A stretch of 64,000 bases of DNA, from positions 372,001 through 436,000 of the forward strand of contig NW_026947631.1 of NCBI RefSeq assembly GCF_034190915.1. The letters are read 5' to 3'. This DNA is from Cavia porcellus (Eukaryota > Chordata > Mammalia > Rodentia > Caviidae). This document shows positions 24,214-38,900 of this stretch, in pieces (position 1 is the stretch's first letter; each line of letters opens with the position of its first letter). Both the position numbers and the translations under genes were made by a program. Below the pieces are notes generated by a model, which saw nothing but the letters and a program-made list of their open reading frames with translations, was not told the origin of the DNA and did no database searches.

Positions 24214-27200
24214 TTTCCTCACTCGTACTAGTGAATGTAATGTAACACACACCCATAAAATGCGCACCACCGCGTGATGTTTTTCTCACTCCTACTAGTG
24301 AATGTAATGTAACACACACCCATACAATGCGCACCACCCCCTGATGTTTTTCTCACTGCTACTAGTGAATGTAATGTAACACACCCATACAATGCGCACC
24401 ACCCCGTGATATTTTTCTCACTCCTACTAGTGAATGTAATGTAACACACACCCATACAATGCGCACCACCCCGTGATGTTTTTCTCACTCCTACTAGTGA
24501 GTGTAATGTAACACACACCCATAGAACGCGAACCACCCGTAATGTTTTTCTCACTCCTACTAGTGAATCTAATGTAACACACACCCATACAACGCGCACC
24601 ACCCCGTGATGTTTTTCTCACTCCTACTAGTGAATGTAATGTAACACACACCCATACAACGCGCACCACACCGTGATGTTTTTCTCACTCCTACTAGTGA
24701 ATGTAATGTAACACACACCCATACACCGCGCACCGCCCCGTGATGTTTTTCTCACTCCTACTAGTGAATGTAATGTAACACACACCCGTACAACGCGCAC
24801 CGCCCCGTGATGTTTTTCTCACTCCTACTAGTGTATGTAATGTAACACACACCCATACAATGCGCACCGCCCCGTGATGTTTTTCTCACTCCTACTAGTG
24901 AATGTAATGTAACACACACCCATACAATGCGCACCACCCCGTGATGTTTTTCTCACTCCTACTAGTGAATGTAATGTAACACACACCCATACAATGCGCA
25001 CCACCCCGTGATGTTTTTCTCACTCCTACTAGTGAATGTAATGTAACACACACCCATACAATGCGCACCACCCCGTGATGATTTTCTCACTCCTACTAGT
25101 GAATGTAATGTAACACACACCCATACAATGCGCACCACCCCGTGATGTTTTTCTCACTCCTATTAGTGAATGTAATGTAACACACACCCATACAATGCGC
25201 ACCACCCCGTGATGTTTTTCTCACTCCTACTAGTGAATCTAATGTAACACAAACCCATACAATGCGCACCACCCCGTGATGTTTTTCTCACTCCTACTAG
25301 TGAATGTAATGTAACACACACCCATACAATGCGCACCACCCCGTGATGATTTTCTCACTCCTACTAGTGAATGTAATGTAACACACACCCATACAATGCG
25401 CACCACCCCGTGATGTTTTTCTCACTCCTATTAGTGAATGTAATGTAACACACACCCATACAATGCGCACCACCCCGTGATGTTTTTCTCACTCCTACTA
25501 GTGAATCTAATGTAACACAAACCCATACAATGCGCACCACCCCGTGATGTTTTTCTCACTCCTACTAGTGAATGTAATGTAACACACACCCATACAATGC
25601 GCACCACCCCGTGATGTTTTTCTCACTTCTACTAGTGAATGTAATGTAACACAAACCCATACAATGTGCACCACCCCGTGATGTTTTTCTCACTCCTACT
25701 AGTGAATCTAATGTAACACACACCCATACAATGCGCACCACCCCGTGATGTTTTTCTCACTCCTACTAGTGAATGTAATGTAACACGCACCCATACAATG
25801 CGCACCACCCCGTGATGTTTTTCTCACTCCTACTAGTGAATGTAATGTAACACACACCCATACAATGCGCACCACCCCGTGATGTTTTTGTCACTCCTAC
25901 TAGTGAATGTAATGTAACACACACCCATACAATGCGCACCACCCCGTGATGTTTTTCTCACTCCTACTAGTGAATGTAATGTAACACACACCCATACAAC
26001 GCGCACCGCCCCGTGATGTTTTTCTCACTCCTACTAGTGAATGTAATGTAACACACACCCATACAACGCGCACCGCCCCGTGATGTTTTTCTCACTCCTA
26101 CTAGTGTATGTAATGTAACACACACCCATACAATGCGCACCGCCCCGTGATGTTTTTCTCACTCCTACTAGTGAATGTAATGTAACACACACCCATACAA
26201 TGCGCACCACCCCGTGATGTTTTTCTCACTCCTACTAGTGAATGTAATGTAACACACAGCCATACAATGCGCACCACCCCGTGATGATGTTCTCACTCCT
26301 ACTAGTGAATGTAATGTAACACACACCCATACAATGCGCACCACCCCGTGATGTTTTTCTCACTCCTACTAGTGAATCTAATGTAACACACACCCATACA
26401 ATGCGCACCACCCCGTGATGTTTTTCTCACTCCTACTAGTGAATGTAATGTAACACGCACCCATACAATGCGCACCACCCCGTGATGTTTTTCTCACTCC
26501 TACTAGTGAATGTAATGTAACACACACCCATACAATGCGCACCACCCCGTGATGTTTTTGTCACTCCTACTAGTGAATGTAATGTAACACACACCCATAC
26601 AATGCGCACCACCCCGTGATGTTTTTCTCACTGCTAGTAGTGAATGTAGTGTAACACACACCCATACAATGCGCACCACCCCGTGATGTTTTTCTCACTC
26701 CAACTAGTGAATGTAATGTAACACACACCCATACAATGCGCACTACACTGTGATGATTTTCTCACTCCTACTAGTGAATCTAATGTAACACACACCCATA
26801 CAATGCGCACCACCCCGTGATGTTTTTCTCACTCCTACTAGTGAATGTAATGTAACACACACCCATACAATGCGCTCCACCCCGTGATGTTTTTCTCACT
26901 CCTACTAGTGAATGTAATGTAACACACACCCATACAATGCGCACCACACCGTGATGTTTTTCTCACTCCTACTAGTGAATCTAATGTAACACTCACCCAT
27001 ACAATGCGCACCACCCCGTGATGTTTTTCTCACTCCTACTAGTGAATGTAATGTAACACACACCCATACAATGCGCACCACCCCGTGATGTTTTTCTCAC
27101 TCCTACTAGTGAATGTAATGTAACACACACCCATACAATGCGCACCACCCCGTGATGTTTTTCTCACTCCTACTAGTGAATGTAATGTAACACACACCCA

Positions 27201-27694
27201 TACAATGGGCACCACCCTGTGATGATTTTCTCACTCCTACTAGTGAATCTAATGTAACACACACCCATACAATGCTCACCACCCCGTGATGTTTTTCTCA
27301 CTCCTACTAGTGAATGTAATGTAACACACACCCATACAATGCGCTCCACCCCGTGATGTTTTTCTCACTACTACTAGTGAATGTAATGTAACACACACCC
27401 ATACAATGCGCACCACACCGTGATGTTTTTCTCACTCCTACTAGTGAATCTAATGTAACACTCACCCATACAATGCGCACCACCCCGTGATGTTTTTCTC
27501 ACTCCTACTAGTGAATGTAATGTAACACACACCCATACAATGCGCACCACCCCGTGATGTTTTTCTCACTCCTACTAGTGAATGTAATGTAACACACACC
27601 CATACAATGCGCACCACCCCGTGATGTTTTTCTCACTCCTACTAGTGAATGTAATGTAACACACACCCATACAATGGGCACCACCCCGTGATGT
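24214..27694. repeat. Nested unit of about 3.4-3.5 kb inside the 13.5-kb block, copy b
   Basis: Second nested copy, with the same CpG-rich run (CACCGCGC, CCGTACAACG) near 24.73-24.8 kb as copy a at 21.31-21.37 kb. It contains a four-monomer internal duplication that copy a lacks (25,081-25,616). Copy a has an AATAGT monomer near 22,352 that copy b lacks at the corresponding place; copy b is rearranged there. Confidence 0.6.
25081..25616. repeat. Four-monomer (268-bp) tandem duplication
   Basis: The ordered set of GTGATGA monomer, CTATTAG monomer, C-at-24 with ACAAACCC monomer and ordinary monomer occurs twice in a row: CTATTAG at 25,161 and 25,429, exactly 268 bp apart. It occurs once at the homologous place near 21.66-21.9 kb. 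The same duplication is present in the second 13.5-kb copy near 38.6-39.13 kb, so it predates that event. Confidence 0.85.
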
Positions 27695-30600
27695 TTTTCT
27701 CACTCCTACTAGTGAATGTAATGTAACACACACCCATACAATGCTCACCACCCCGTGATGTTTTTCTCACTCCTACTAGTGAATGTAATGTAACACACAC
27801 CCATACAATGCGCACCACCCCGTGATATTTTTCTCACTCCTACTAGTGAATGTAATGTAACACACACCCATACAATGCGCACCACCCCGTGATGTTTTTC
27901 TCACTCCTACTAGTGAATGTAATGTAACACACACCCATACAATGCGCACCACCCCGTGATGTTTCTCTCACTCCTACTAGTGAATGTAATGTAACACACA
28001 CCCAAAAAATGCGCACCACCCCGTGATGTTTGTCTCACTCCTACTAGTGAATCTAATGTAACACACACCCATACAATGCGCACTACCCTGTGATGATTTT
28101 CTCACTCCTACTAGTGAATCTAATGTAACACACACCCATACAATGCGCACCACCCCGTGATGTTTTTCTCACTCCTACTAGTGAATGTAATGTAACACAC
28201 ACCCATACAATGCGCACCATACCGTGATGTTTTTCTCACTCCTACTAGTGAATCTAATGTAACACTCACCCATACAATGCGCACCACCCCGTGATGTTTT
28301 TCTCACTCCTACTAGTGAATGTAATGTAACACACACCCATACAATGCGCACCACCCCGTGATGTTTTTCTCACTCCTACTAGTGAATGTAATGTAACACA
28401 CACCCATACAATGCGATACCACCCCGTGATGTTTTTCTCACTCCTACTAGTGAATGTAATGTAACACACACCCATACAATGCGCACCACCCCGTGATGTT
28501 TTTCTCACTCCTACTAGTGAATGTAATGTAACACACACCCATACAATGCGCACCACCCCGTGATGATTTTCTCACTCCTACTAGTGAATCTAATGTAACA
28601 AACACCCATACAATGCGCACCACCCCGTGATGTTTTTCTCACTCCTACTATGAATGTAATGTAACACACACCCATACAATGCGCACCACCCCGTGATGAT
28701 TTTCTCACTCCGACTAGTGAATCTAATGTAACAAACACCCATACAATGCGCACCACCCCGTGATGTTTTTCTCACTCCTACTAGTGAATGTAATGTAACA
28801 CACACCCATACAATGCGCACCACCCCGTGATGTTTTTCTCACTCCTACTAGTGAATGTAATGTAACACACACCCATACAATGCGCACCACCCCGTGATGT
28901 TTTCCTCACTCGTACTAGTGAATGTAATGTAACACACACCCATAAAATGCGCACCACCGCGTGATGTTTTTCTCACTCCTACTAGTGAATCTAATGTAAC
29001 ACACACCCATGCAATGCGCACCACCCCCTGATGTTTTTCTCACTGCTACTAGTGAATGTAATGTAACACACCCATACAATGCGCACCACCCCGTGATATT
29101 TTTCTCACTCCTACTAGTGAATGTAATGTAACACACACCCATACAATGCGCACCACCACGTGATGTTTTTCTCACTCCTACTAGTGAGTGTAATGTAACA
29201 CACACCCATAGAACGCGCACCACCCGTGATGTTTTTCTCACTCCTACTAGTGAATCTAATGTAACACACACCCATACAACGCGCACCACCCCCTGATGTT
29301 TTTCTCACTCCTACTAGTGAATGTAATGTAACACACACCCATACAACGCGCACCACCCCGTGATGATTTTCTCATTCCTACTAGTGAATGTAATGTAACA
29401 CACACCCATACAACGCGCACCACACCGTGATGTTTTTCTCACTCCTACTAGTGAATGTAATGTAACACACACCCATACAACGCGCACCGCCCCGTGATGT
29501 TTTTCTCACTCCTACTAGTGAATGTAATGTAACACACACCCATACAACGCGCACCGCCCCGTGATGTTTTTCTCACTCCTACTAGTGTATGTAATGTAAC
29601 ACACACCCATACAATGCGCACCGCCCCGTGATGTTTTTCTCACTCCTACTAGTGAATGTAATGTAACACACACCCATACAATGCGCACCACCCCGTGATG
29701 TTTTTCTCACTCCTACTAGTGAATGTAATGTAACACACACCCATACAATGCGCACCACCCCGTGATGTTTTTCTCACTCCTACTAGTGAATGTAATGTAA
29801 CACACACCCATACAATGCGCACCACCCCGTGATGATTTTCTCACTCCTACTAGTGAATGTAATGTAACACACACCCATACAATGCGCACCACCCCGTGAT
29901 GTTTTTCTCACTCCTATTAGTGAATGTAATGTAACACACACCCATACAATGCGCACCACCCCGTGATGTTTTTCTCACTCCTACTAGTGAATCTAATGTA
30001 ACACAAACCCATACAATGCGCACCACCCCGTGATGTTTTTCTCACTCCTACTAGTGAATGTAATGTAACACACACCCATACAATGCGCACCACCCCGTGA
30101 TGTTTTTCTCACTTCTACTAGTGAATCTAATGTAACACAAACCCATACAATGTGCACCACCCCGTGATGTTTTTCTCACTCCTACTAGTGAATCTAATGT
30201 AACACACACCCATACAATGCGCACCACCCCGTGATGTTTTTCTCACTCCTACTAGTGAATGTAATGTAACACGCACCCATACAATGCGCACCACCCCGTG
30301 ATGTTTTTCTCACTCCTACTAGTGAATGTAATGTAACACACACCCAAACAATGCGCACCACCCCGTGATGTTTTTGTCACTCCTACTAGTGAATGTAATG
30401 TAACACACACCCATACAATGCGCACCACCCCGTGATGTTTTTCTCACTCCAACTAGTGAATGTAATGTAACACACACCCATACAATGCGCACTACCCTGT
30501 GATGATTTTCTCACTCCTAATAGTGAATCTAATGTAACACACACCCATACAATGCGCACCACCCCGTGATGTTTTTCTCACTCCTACTAGTGAATGTAAT

Positions 30601-32935
30601 GTAACACACACCCATACAATGCGCTCCACCCCGTGATGTTTTTCTCACTCCTACTAGTGAATGTAATGTAACACACACCCATACAATGCGCACCACACCG
30701 TGATGTTTTTCTCACTCCTACTAGTGAATGTAATGTAACACACACCCATACAATGCGCACCACCCCGTGATGTTTTTCTCACTCCTACTAGTGAATCTAA
30801 TGTAACACACACCCATACAATGCGCACCACCCCGTGATATTTTTCTCACTCCTACTAATGAATGTAATGTAACAAACACCCATACAATGCGCACAACCCC
30901 GTGATGTTTTTCTCACTCCTACAAGTGAATGTAATGTAACACACACCCATACAATGCGCACCACCCCGTGATGTTTTTCTCACTCCTACTAGTGAATGTA
31001 ATGTAACACACACCCATACAATGCGCACCACCCCGTGATGATTTTCTCACTCCTACTAGTGAATCTAATGTAACAAACACCCATACAATGCGCACCACCC
31101 CGTGATGTTTCTCTCACTCCTACTAGTGAATGTAATGTAACACACACCCATACAATGCGCACCACCCCGTGATGTTTTTCTCACTCCTACTAGTGAATGT
31201 AATGTAACACACACCCATACAATGCGCACCACCCCGTGATGTTTTTCTCACTCCTACTAGTGAATCTAATGTAACACACACCCATACAATGCGCACCACC
31301 CCGTGATGGTTTTCTCACTCCTACTATGAATGTAATGCAACACACACCCATACAATGCGCACCACCCCGTGATGATTTTCTCACTCCTACTAGTGAATCT
31401 AATGTAACAAACACCCATACAATGCGCACCACCCCGTGATGTTTTTCTCACTCCTACTATGAATGTAATGTAACACACACCCATAAAATACGCACCACCC
31501 CGTGATGTTTTCCTCACTCGTACTAGTGAATGTAATGTAACACACACCCATAAAATGCGCACCACCGCTTGATGTTTTTCTCACTCCTAGTAGTGAATCT
31601 AATGTAACAGACACCCATACAATGCGCACCACTCAGTGATGTTTTTCTCACTGCTACTAGTGAATGTAATGTAACACACCCATACAATGCGCACCACCCC
31701 GTGATATTATTCTCAATCCTACTAGTGAATGTAATGTAACAAACACCGATACAATGCGCACCACCCCGTGATGTTTTTCTCACTCCTACTAGTGAATGTA
31801 ATGTAACACACACCCATACAATGCGCACCACCCCGTGATGTTTTTCTCACTCCTACTAGTGAATGTAATGTAACACACACCCATACAATGCGCACCACCC
31901 CGTGATGTTTTCCTCACTCCTACTAGTGAATGTAATGTAACACACACCCATAAAATGCGCACCACCGCGTGATGTTTTTCTCACTCCTAGTAGTGAATCT
32001 AATGTAACACACACCCATACAATGCGCACCACTCAGTGATGTTTTTCTCACTGCTACTAGTGAATGTAATGTAACACACCCATACAATGCGCACCACCCC
32101 GTGATATTTTTCTCACTCCTACTAGTGAATGTAATGTAACACACACCCATACAATGCGCACCACCCCGTGATGTTTTTCTCACTCCTACTAGTGAGTGTA
32201 ATGTAACACACACCCATAGAACGCGCACCACCCCGTGATGTTTTTCTCACTCCTACTAGTGAATCTAATGTAACACACACCCATACAACGCGCACCACCC
32301 CGTGATGTTTTTCTCACTCCTACTAGTGAATGTAATGTAACACACACCCATACAACGCGCACCACCCCGTGATGATTTTCTCATTCCTACTAGTGAATGT
32401 AATGTAACACACACCCATACAACGCGCACCACACCGTGATGTTTTTCTCACTCCTACTAGTGAATGTAATGTAACACACACCCATACAACGCGCACCGCC
32501 CCGTGATGTTTTTCTCACTCCTACTAGTGAATGTAATGTAACACACACCCATACAACGCGCACCGCCCCGTGATGTTTTTCTCACTCCTACTAGTGAATG
32601 TAATGTAACACACACCCATACAATGCGCACCGCCCCGTGATGTTTTTCTCACTGCTACTAGTGAATGTAATGTAACACACACCCATACAATGCGCACCAC
32701 CCCGTGATGTTTTTCTCACTCCTACTAGTGAATGTAATGTAACACACACCCATACAATGCGCACCACCCCGTGATGTTTTTCTCACTCCTACTAGTGAAT
32801 GTAATGTAACACACACCCATACAATGCGCACCACCCCGTGATGTTTTTCTCACTCCTACTAGTGAATCTAATGTAACACACACCCATACAATGCGCACCA
32901 CCCCGTGATGTTTTTCTCACTCCTACTAGTGAATC

Positions 32936-35900
32936 TAATGTAACACACACCCATACAATGCGCACCACCCCGTGACGTTTTTCTCACTCCTACTAGTGAA
33001 TGTAATGTAACACACACCCATACAATGCGCACCACCCCGTGATGTTTTTCTCACTCCTACTAGTGAATGTAATGTAACACACACCCATACAATGGGCACC
33101 ACCCCGTGATGTTTTTCTCACTCCTACTAGTGAATGTAATGTAACACACACCCATACAATGCTCACCACCCCGTGATGTTTTTCTCACTCCTACTAGTGA
33201 ATGTAATGTAACACACAACCATACAATGCGCACCACCCCGTGATATTTTTCTCACTCCTACTAGTGAATGTAATGTAACACACACCCATACAATGCGCAC
33301 CACCCCGTGATGTTTTTCTCACTCCTACTAGTGAATGTAATGTAACACACACCCATACAATGCGCACCACCCCGTGATGTTTCTCTCACTCCTACTAGTG
33401 AATGTAATGTAACACACACCCAAAAAATGCGCACCACCCCGTGATGTTTGTCTCACTCCTACTAGTGAATCTAATGTAACACACACGCATACAATGCGCA
33501 CTACCCTGTGATGATTTTCTCACTCCTACTAGTGAATCTAATGTAACACACACCCATACAATGCGCTCCACCCCGTGATGTTTTTCTCACTCCTACTAGT
33601 GAATGTAATGTAACACACACCCATACAATGCGCACCACACCGTGATGTTTTTCTCACTCCTACTAGTGAATCTAATGTAAAACTCACCCATACAATGCGC
33701 ACCACCCCGTGATGTTTTTCTCACTCCTACTAGTGAATGTAATGTAACACACACCCATACAATGCGCACCACCCCGTGATGTTTTTCTCACTCCTACTAG
33801 TGAATGTAATGTAACACACACCCATACAATGCGATACCACCCCGTGATGTTTTTCTCACTCCTACTAGTGAATGTAATGTAACACACACCCATACAATGC
33901 GCACCACCCCGTGATGTTTTTCTCACTCCTACTAGTGAATGTAATGTAACACACACCCATACAATGCGCACCACCCCGTGATGATTTTCTCACTCCTACT
34001 AGTGAATCTAATGTAACAAACACCCATACAATGCGCACCACCCCGTGATGTTTTTCTCACTCCTACTATGAATGTAATGTAACACACACCCATACAATGC
34101 GCACCACCCCGTGATGATTTTCTCACTCCGACTAGTGAATCTAATGTAACAAACACCCATACAATGCGCACCACCCCGTGATGTTTTTCTCACTCCTACT
34201 AGTGAATGTAATGTAACACACACCCATACAATGCGCACCACCCCGTGATGTTTTTCTCACTCCTACTAGTGAATGTAATGTAACACACACCCATACAATG
34301 CGCACCACCCCGTGATGTTTTCCTCACTCGTACTAGTGAATGTAATGTAACACACACCCATAAAATGCGCACCACCGCGTGATGTTTTTCTCACTCCTAC
34401 TAGTGAATGTAATGTAACACACACCCATACAATGCGCACCACCCCCTGATGTTTTTCTCACTGCTACTAGTGAATGTAATGTAACACACCCATACAATGC
34501 GCACCACCCCGTGATATTTTTCTCACTCCTACTAGTGAATGTAATGTAACACACACCCATACAATGCGCACCACCCCGTGATGTTTTTCTCACTCCTACT
34601 AGTGAGTGTAATGTAACACACACCCATAGAACGCGAACCACCCGTAATGTTTTTCTCACTCCTACTAGTGAATCTAATGTAACACACACCCATACAACGC
34701 GCACCACCCCGTGATGTTTTTCTCACTCCTACTAGTGAATGTAATGTAACACACACCCATACAACGCGCACCACACCGTGATGTTTTTCTCACTCCTACT
34801 AGTGAATGTAATGTAACACACACCCATACACCGCGCACCGCCCCGTGATGTTTTTCTCACTCCTACTAGTGAATGTAATGTAACACACACCCGTACAACG
34901 CGCACCGCCCCGTGATGTTTTTCTCACTCCTACTAGTGTATGTAATGTAACACACACCCATACAATGCGCACCGCCCCGTGATGTTTTTCTCACTCCTAC
35001 TAGTGAATGTAATGTAACACACACCCATACAATGCGCACCACCCCGTGATGTTTTTCTCACTCCTACTAGTGAATGTAATGTAACACACACCCATACAAT
35101 GCGCACCACCCCGTGATGTTTTTCTCACTCCTACTAGTGAATGTAATGTAACACACACCCATACAATGCGCACCACCCCGTGATGATTTTCTCACTCCTA
35201 CTAGTGAATGTAATGTAACACACACCCATACAATGCGCACCACCCCGTGATGTTTTTCTCACTCCTATTAGTGAATGTAATGTAACACACACCCATACAA
35301 TGCGCACCACCCCGTGATGTTTTTCTCACTCCTACTAGTGAATCTAATGTAACACAAACCCATACAATGCGCACCACCCCGTGATGTTTTTCTCACTCCT
35401 ACTAGTGAATGTAATGTAACACACACCCATACAATGCGCACCACCCCGTGATGTTTTTCTCACTTCTACTAGTGAATGTAATGTAACACAAACCCATACA
35501 ATGTGCACCACCCCGTGATGTTTTTCTCACTCCTACTAGTGAATCTAATGTAACACACACCCATACAATGCGCACCACCCCGTGATGTTTTTCTCACTCC
35601 TACTAGTGAATGTAATGTAACACGCACCCATACAATGCGCACCACCCCGTGATGTTTTTCTCACTCCTACTAGTGAATGTAATGTAACACACACCCATAC
35701 AATGCGCACCACCCCGTGATGTTTTTGTCACTCCTACTAGTGAATGTAATGTAACACACACCCATACAATGCGCACCACCCCGTGATGTTTTTCTCACTC
35801 CAACTAGTGAATGTAATGTAACACACACCCATACAATGCGCACTACCCTGTGATGATTTTCTCACTCCTAATAGTGAATCTAATGTAACACACACCCATA

Positions 35901-38900
35901 CAATGCGCACCACCCCGTGATGTTTTTCTCACTCCTACTAGTGAATGTAATGTAACACACACCCATACAATGCGCTCCACCCGTGATGTTTTTCTCACTC
36001 CTACTAGTGAATGTAATGTAACACACACCCATACAACGCGCACCGCGCCGTGATGTTTTTCTCACTCCTACTAGTGAATGTAATGTAACACACACCCATA
36101 CAACGCGCACCGCCCCGTGATGTTTTTCTCACTCCTACTAGTGTATGTAATGTAACACACACCCATACAATGCGCACCGCCCCGTGATGTTTTTCTCACT
36201 CCTACTAGTGAATGTAATGTAACACACACCCATACAATGCGCACCACCCCGTGATGTTTTTCTCACTCCTACTAGTGAATGTAATGTAACACACAGCCAT
36301 ACAATGCGCACCACCCCGTGATGATGTTCTCACTCCTACTAGTGAATGTAATGTAACACACACCCATACAATGCGCACCACCCCGTGATGTTTTTCTCAC
36401 TCCTACTAGTGAATCTAATGTAACACACACCCATACAATGCGCACCACCCCGTGATGTTTTTCTCACTCCTACTAGTGAATGTAATGTAACACGCACCCA
36501 TACAATGCGCACCACCCCGTGATGTTTTTCTCACTCCTACTAGTGAATGTAATGTAACACACACCCATACAATGCGCACCACCCCGTGATGTTTTTGTCA
36601 CTCCTACTAGTGAATGTAATGTAACACACACCCATACAATGCGCACCACCCCGTGATGTTTTTCTCACTGCTAGTAGTGAATGTAGTGTAACACACACCC
36701 ATACAATGCGCACCACCCCGTGATGTTTTTCTCACTCCAACTAGTAAATGTAATGTAACACACACCCATACAATGCGCACTACACTGTGATGATTTTCTC
36801 ACTCCTACTAGTGAATCTAATGTAACACACACCCATACAATGCGCACCACCCCGTGATGTTTTTCTCACTCCTACTAGTGAATGTAATGTAACACACACC
36901 CATACAATGCGCTCCTCCCCGTGATGTTTTTCTCACTCCTACTAGTGAATGTAATGTAACACACACCCATACAATGCGCACCACACCGTGATGTTTTTCT
37001 CACTCCTACTAGTGAATCTAATGTAACACTCACCCATACAATGCGCACCACCCCGTGATGTTTTTCTCACTCCTACTAGTGAATGTAATGTAACACACAC
37101 CCATACAATGCGCACCACCCCGTGATGTTTTTCTCACTCCTACTAGTGAATGTAATGTAACACACACCCATACAATGCGCACCACCCCGTGATGTTTTTC
37201 TCACTCCTACTAGTGAATGTAATGTAACACACACCCATACAATGGGCACCACCCTGTGATGATTTTCTCACTCCTACTAGTGAATCTAATGTAACACACA
37301 CCCATACAATGCTCACCACCCCGTGATGTTTTTCTCACTCCTACTAGTGAATGTAATGTAACACACACCCATACAATGCGCTCCACCCCGTGATGTTTTT
37401 CTCACTACTACTAGTGAATGTAATGTAACACACACCCATACAATGCGCACCACACCGTGATGTTTTTCTCACTCCTACTAGTGAATCTAATGTAACACTC
37501 ACCCATACAATGCGCACCACCCCGTGATGTTTTTCTCACTCCTACTAGTGAATGTAATGTAACACACACCCATACAATGCGCACCACCCCGTGATGTTTT
37601 TCTCACTCCTACTAGTGAATGTAATGTAACACACACCCATACAATGCGCACCACCCCGTGATGTTTTTCTCACTCCTACTAGTGAATGTAATGTAACACA
37701 CACCCATACAATGCGCACCACCCCGTGATGTTTTCCTCACTCGTACTAGTGAATGTAATGTAACACACACCCATAAAATGCGCACCACCGCGTGATGTTT
37801 TTCTCACTCCTACTAGTGAATGTAATGTAACACACACCCATACAATGCGCACCACCCCCTGATGTTTTTCTCACTGCTACTAGTGAATGTAATGTAACAC
37901 ACCCATACAATGCGCACCACCCCGTGATATTTTTCTCACTCCTACTAGTGAATGTAATGTAACACACACCCATACAATGCGCACCACCCCGTGATGTTTT
38001 TCTCACTCCTACTAGTGAGTGTAATGTAACACACACCCATAGAACGCGAACCACCCGTAATGTTTTTCTCACTCCTACTAGTGAATCTAATGTAACACAC
38101 ACCCATACAACGCGCACCACCCCGTGATGTTTTTCTCACTCCTACTAGTGAATGTAATGTAACACACACCCATACAACGCGCACCACACCGTGATGTTTT
38201 TCTCACTCCTACTAGTGAATGTAATGTAACACACACCCATACACCGCGCACCGCCCCGTGATGTTTTTCTCACTCCTACTAGTGAATGTAATGTAACACA
38301 CACCCGTACAACGCGCACCGCCCCGTGATGTTTTTCTCACTCCTACTAGTGTATGTAATGTAACACACACCCATACAATGCGCACCGCCCCGTGATGTTT
38401 TTCTCACTCCTACTAGTGAATGTAATGTAACACACACCCATACAATGCGCACCACCCCGTGATGTTTTTCTCACTCCTACTAGTGAATGTAATGTAACAC
38501 ACACCCATACAATGCGCACCACCCCGTGATGTTTTTCTCACTCCTACTAGTGAATGTAATGTAACACACACCCATACAATGCGCACCACCCCGTGATGAT
38601 TTTCTCACTCCTACTAGTGAATGTAATGTAACACACACCCATACAATGCGCACCACCCCGTGATGTTTTTCTCACTCCTATTAGTGAATGTAATGTAACA
38701 CACACCCATACAATGCGCACCACCCCGTGATGTTTTTCTCACTCCTACTAGTGAATCTAATGTAACACAAACCCATACAATGCGCACCACCCCGTGATGT
38801 TTTTCTCACTCCTACTAGTGAATGTAATGTAACACACACCCATACAATGCGCACCACCCCGTGATGATTTTCTCACTCCTACTAGTGAATGTAATGTAAC

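Larger units (their letters stand above)
19418..32935. repeat. 13,518-bp higher-order repeat, copy 1
   Basis: Matches 32,936-46,452 at a constant offset of 13,518 bp (202 monomers less 16 bp). The left edge follows a G/C mismatch at 19,417/32,935. More than fifteen rare variants agree, among them GTGACGT at 19,458, ACACAACC near 19,698, GCGATACC near 20,316, ACACAGCC at 22,778, CTAGTAAATG near 23,223, CATGCAATG near 29,010, GTGATGGTTT near 31,306 and ATTATTCTCAATCC near 31,706. I found no difference at any site compared, though I did not compare every base. Confidence 0.9.
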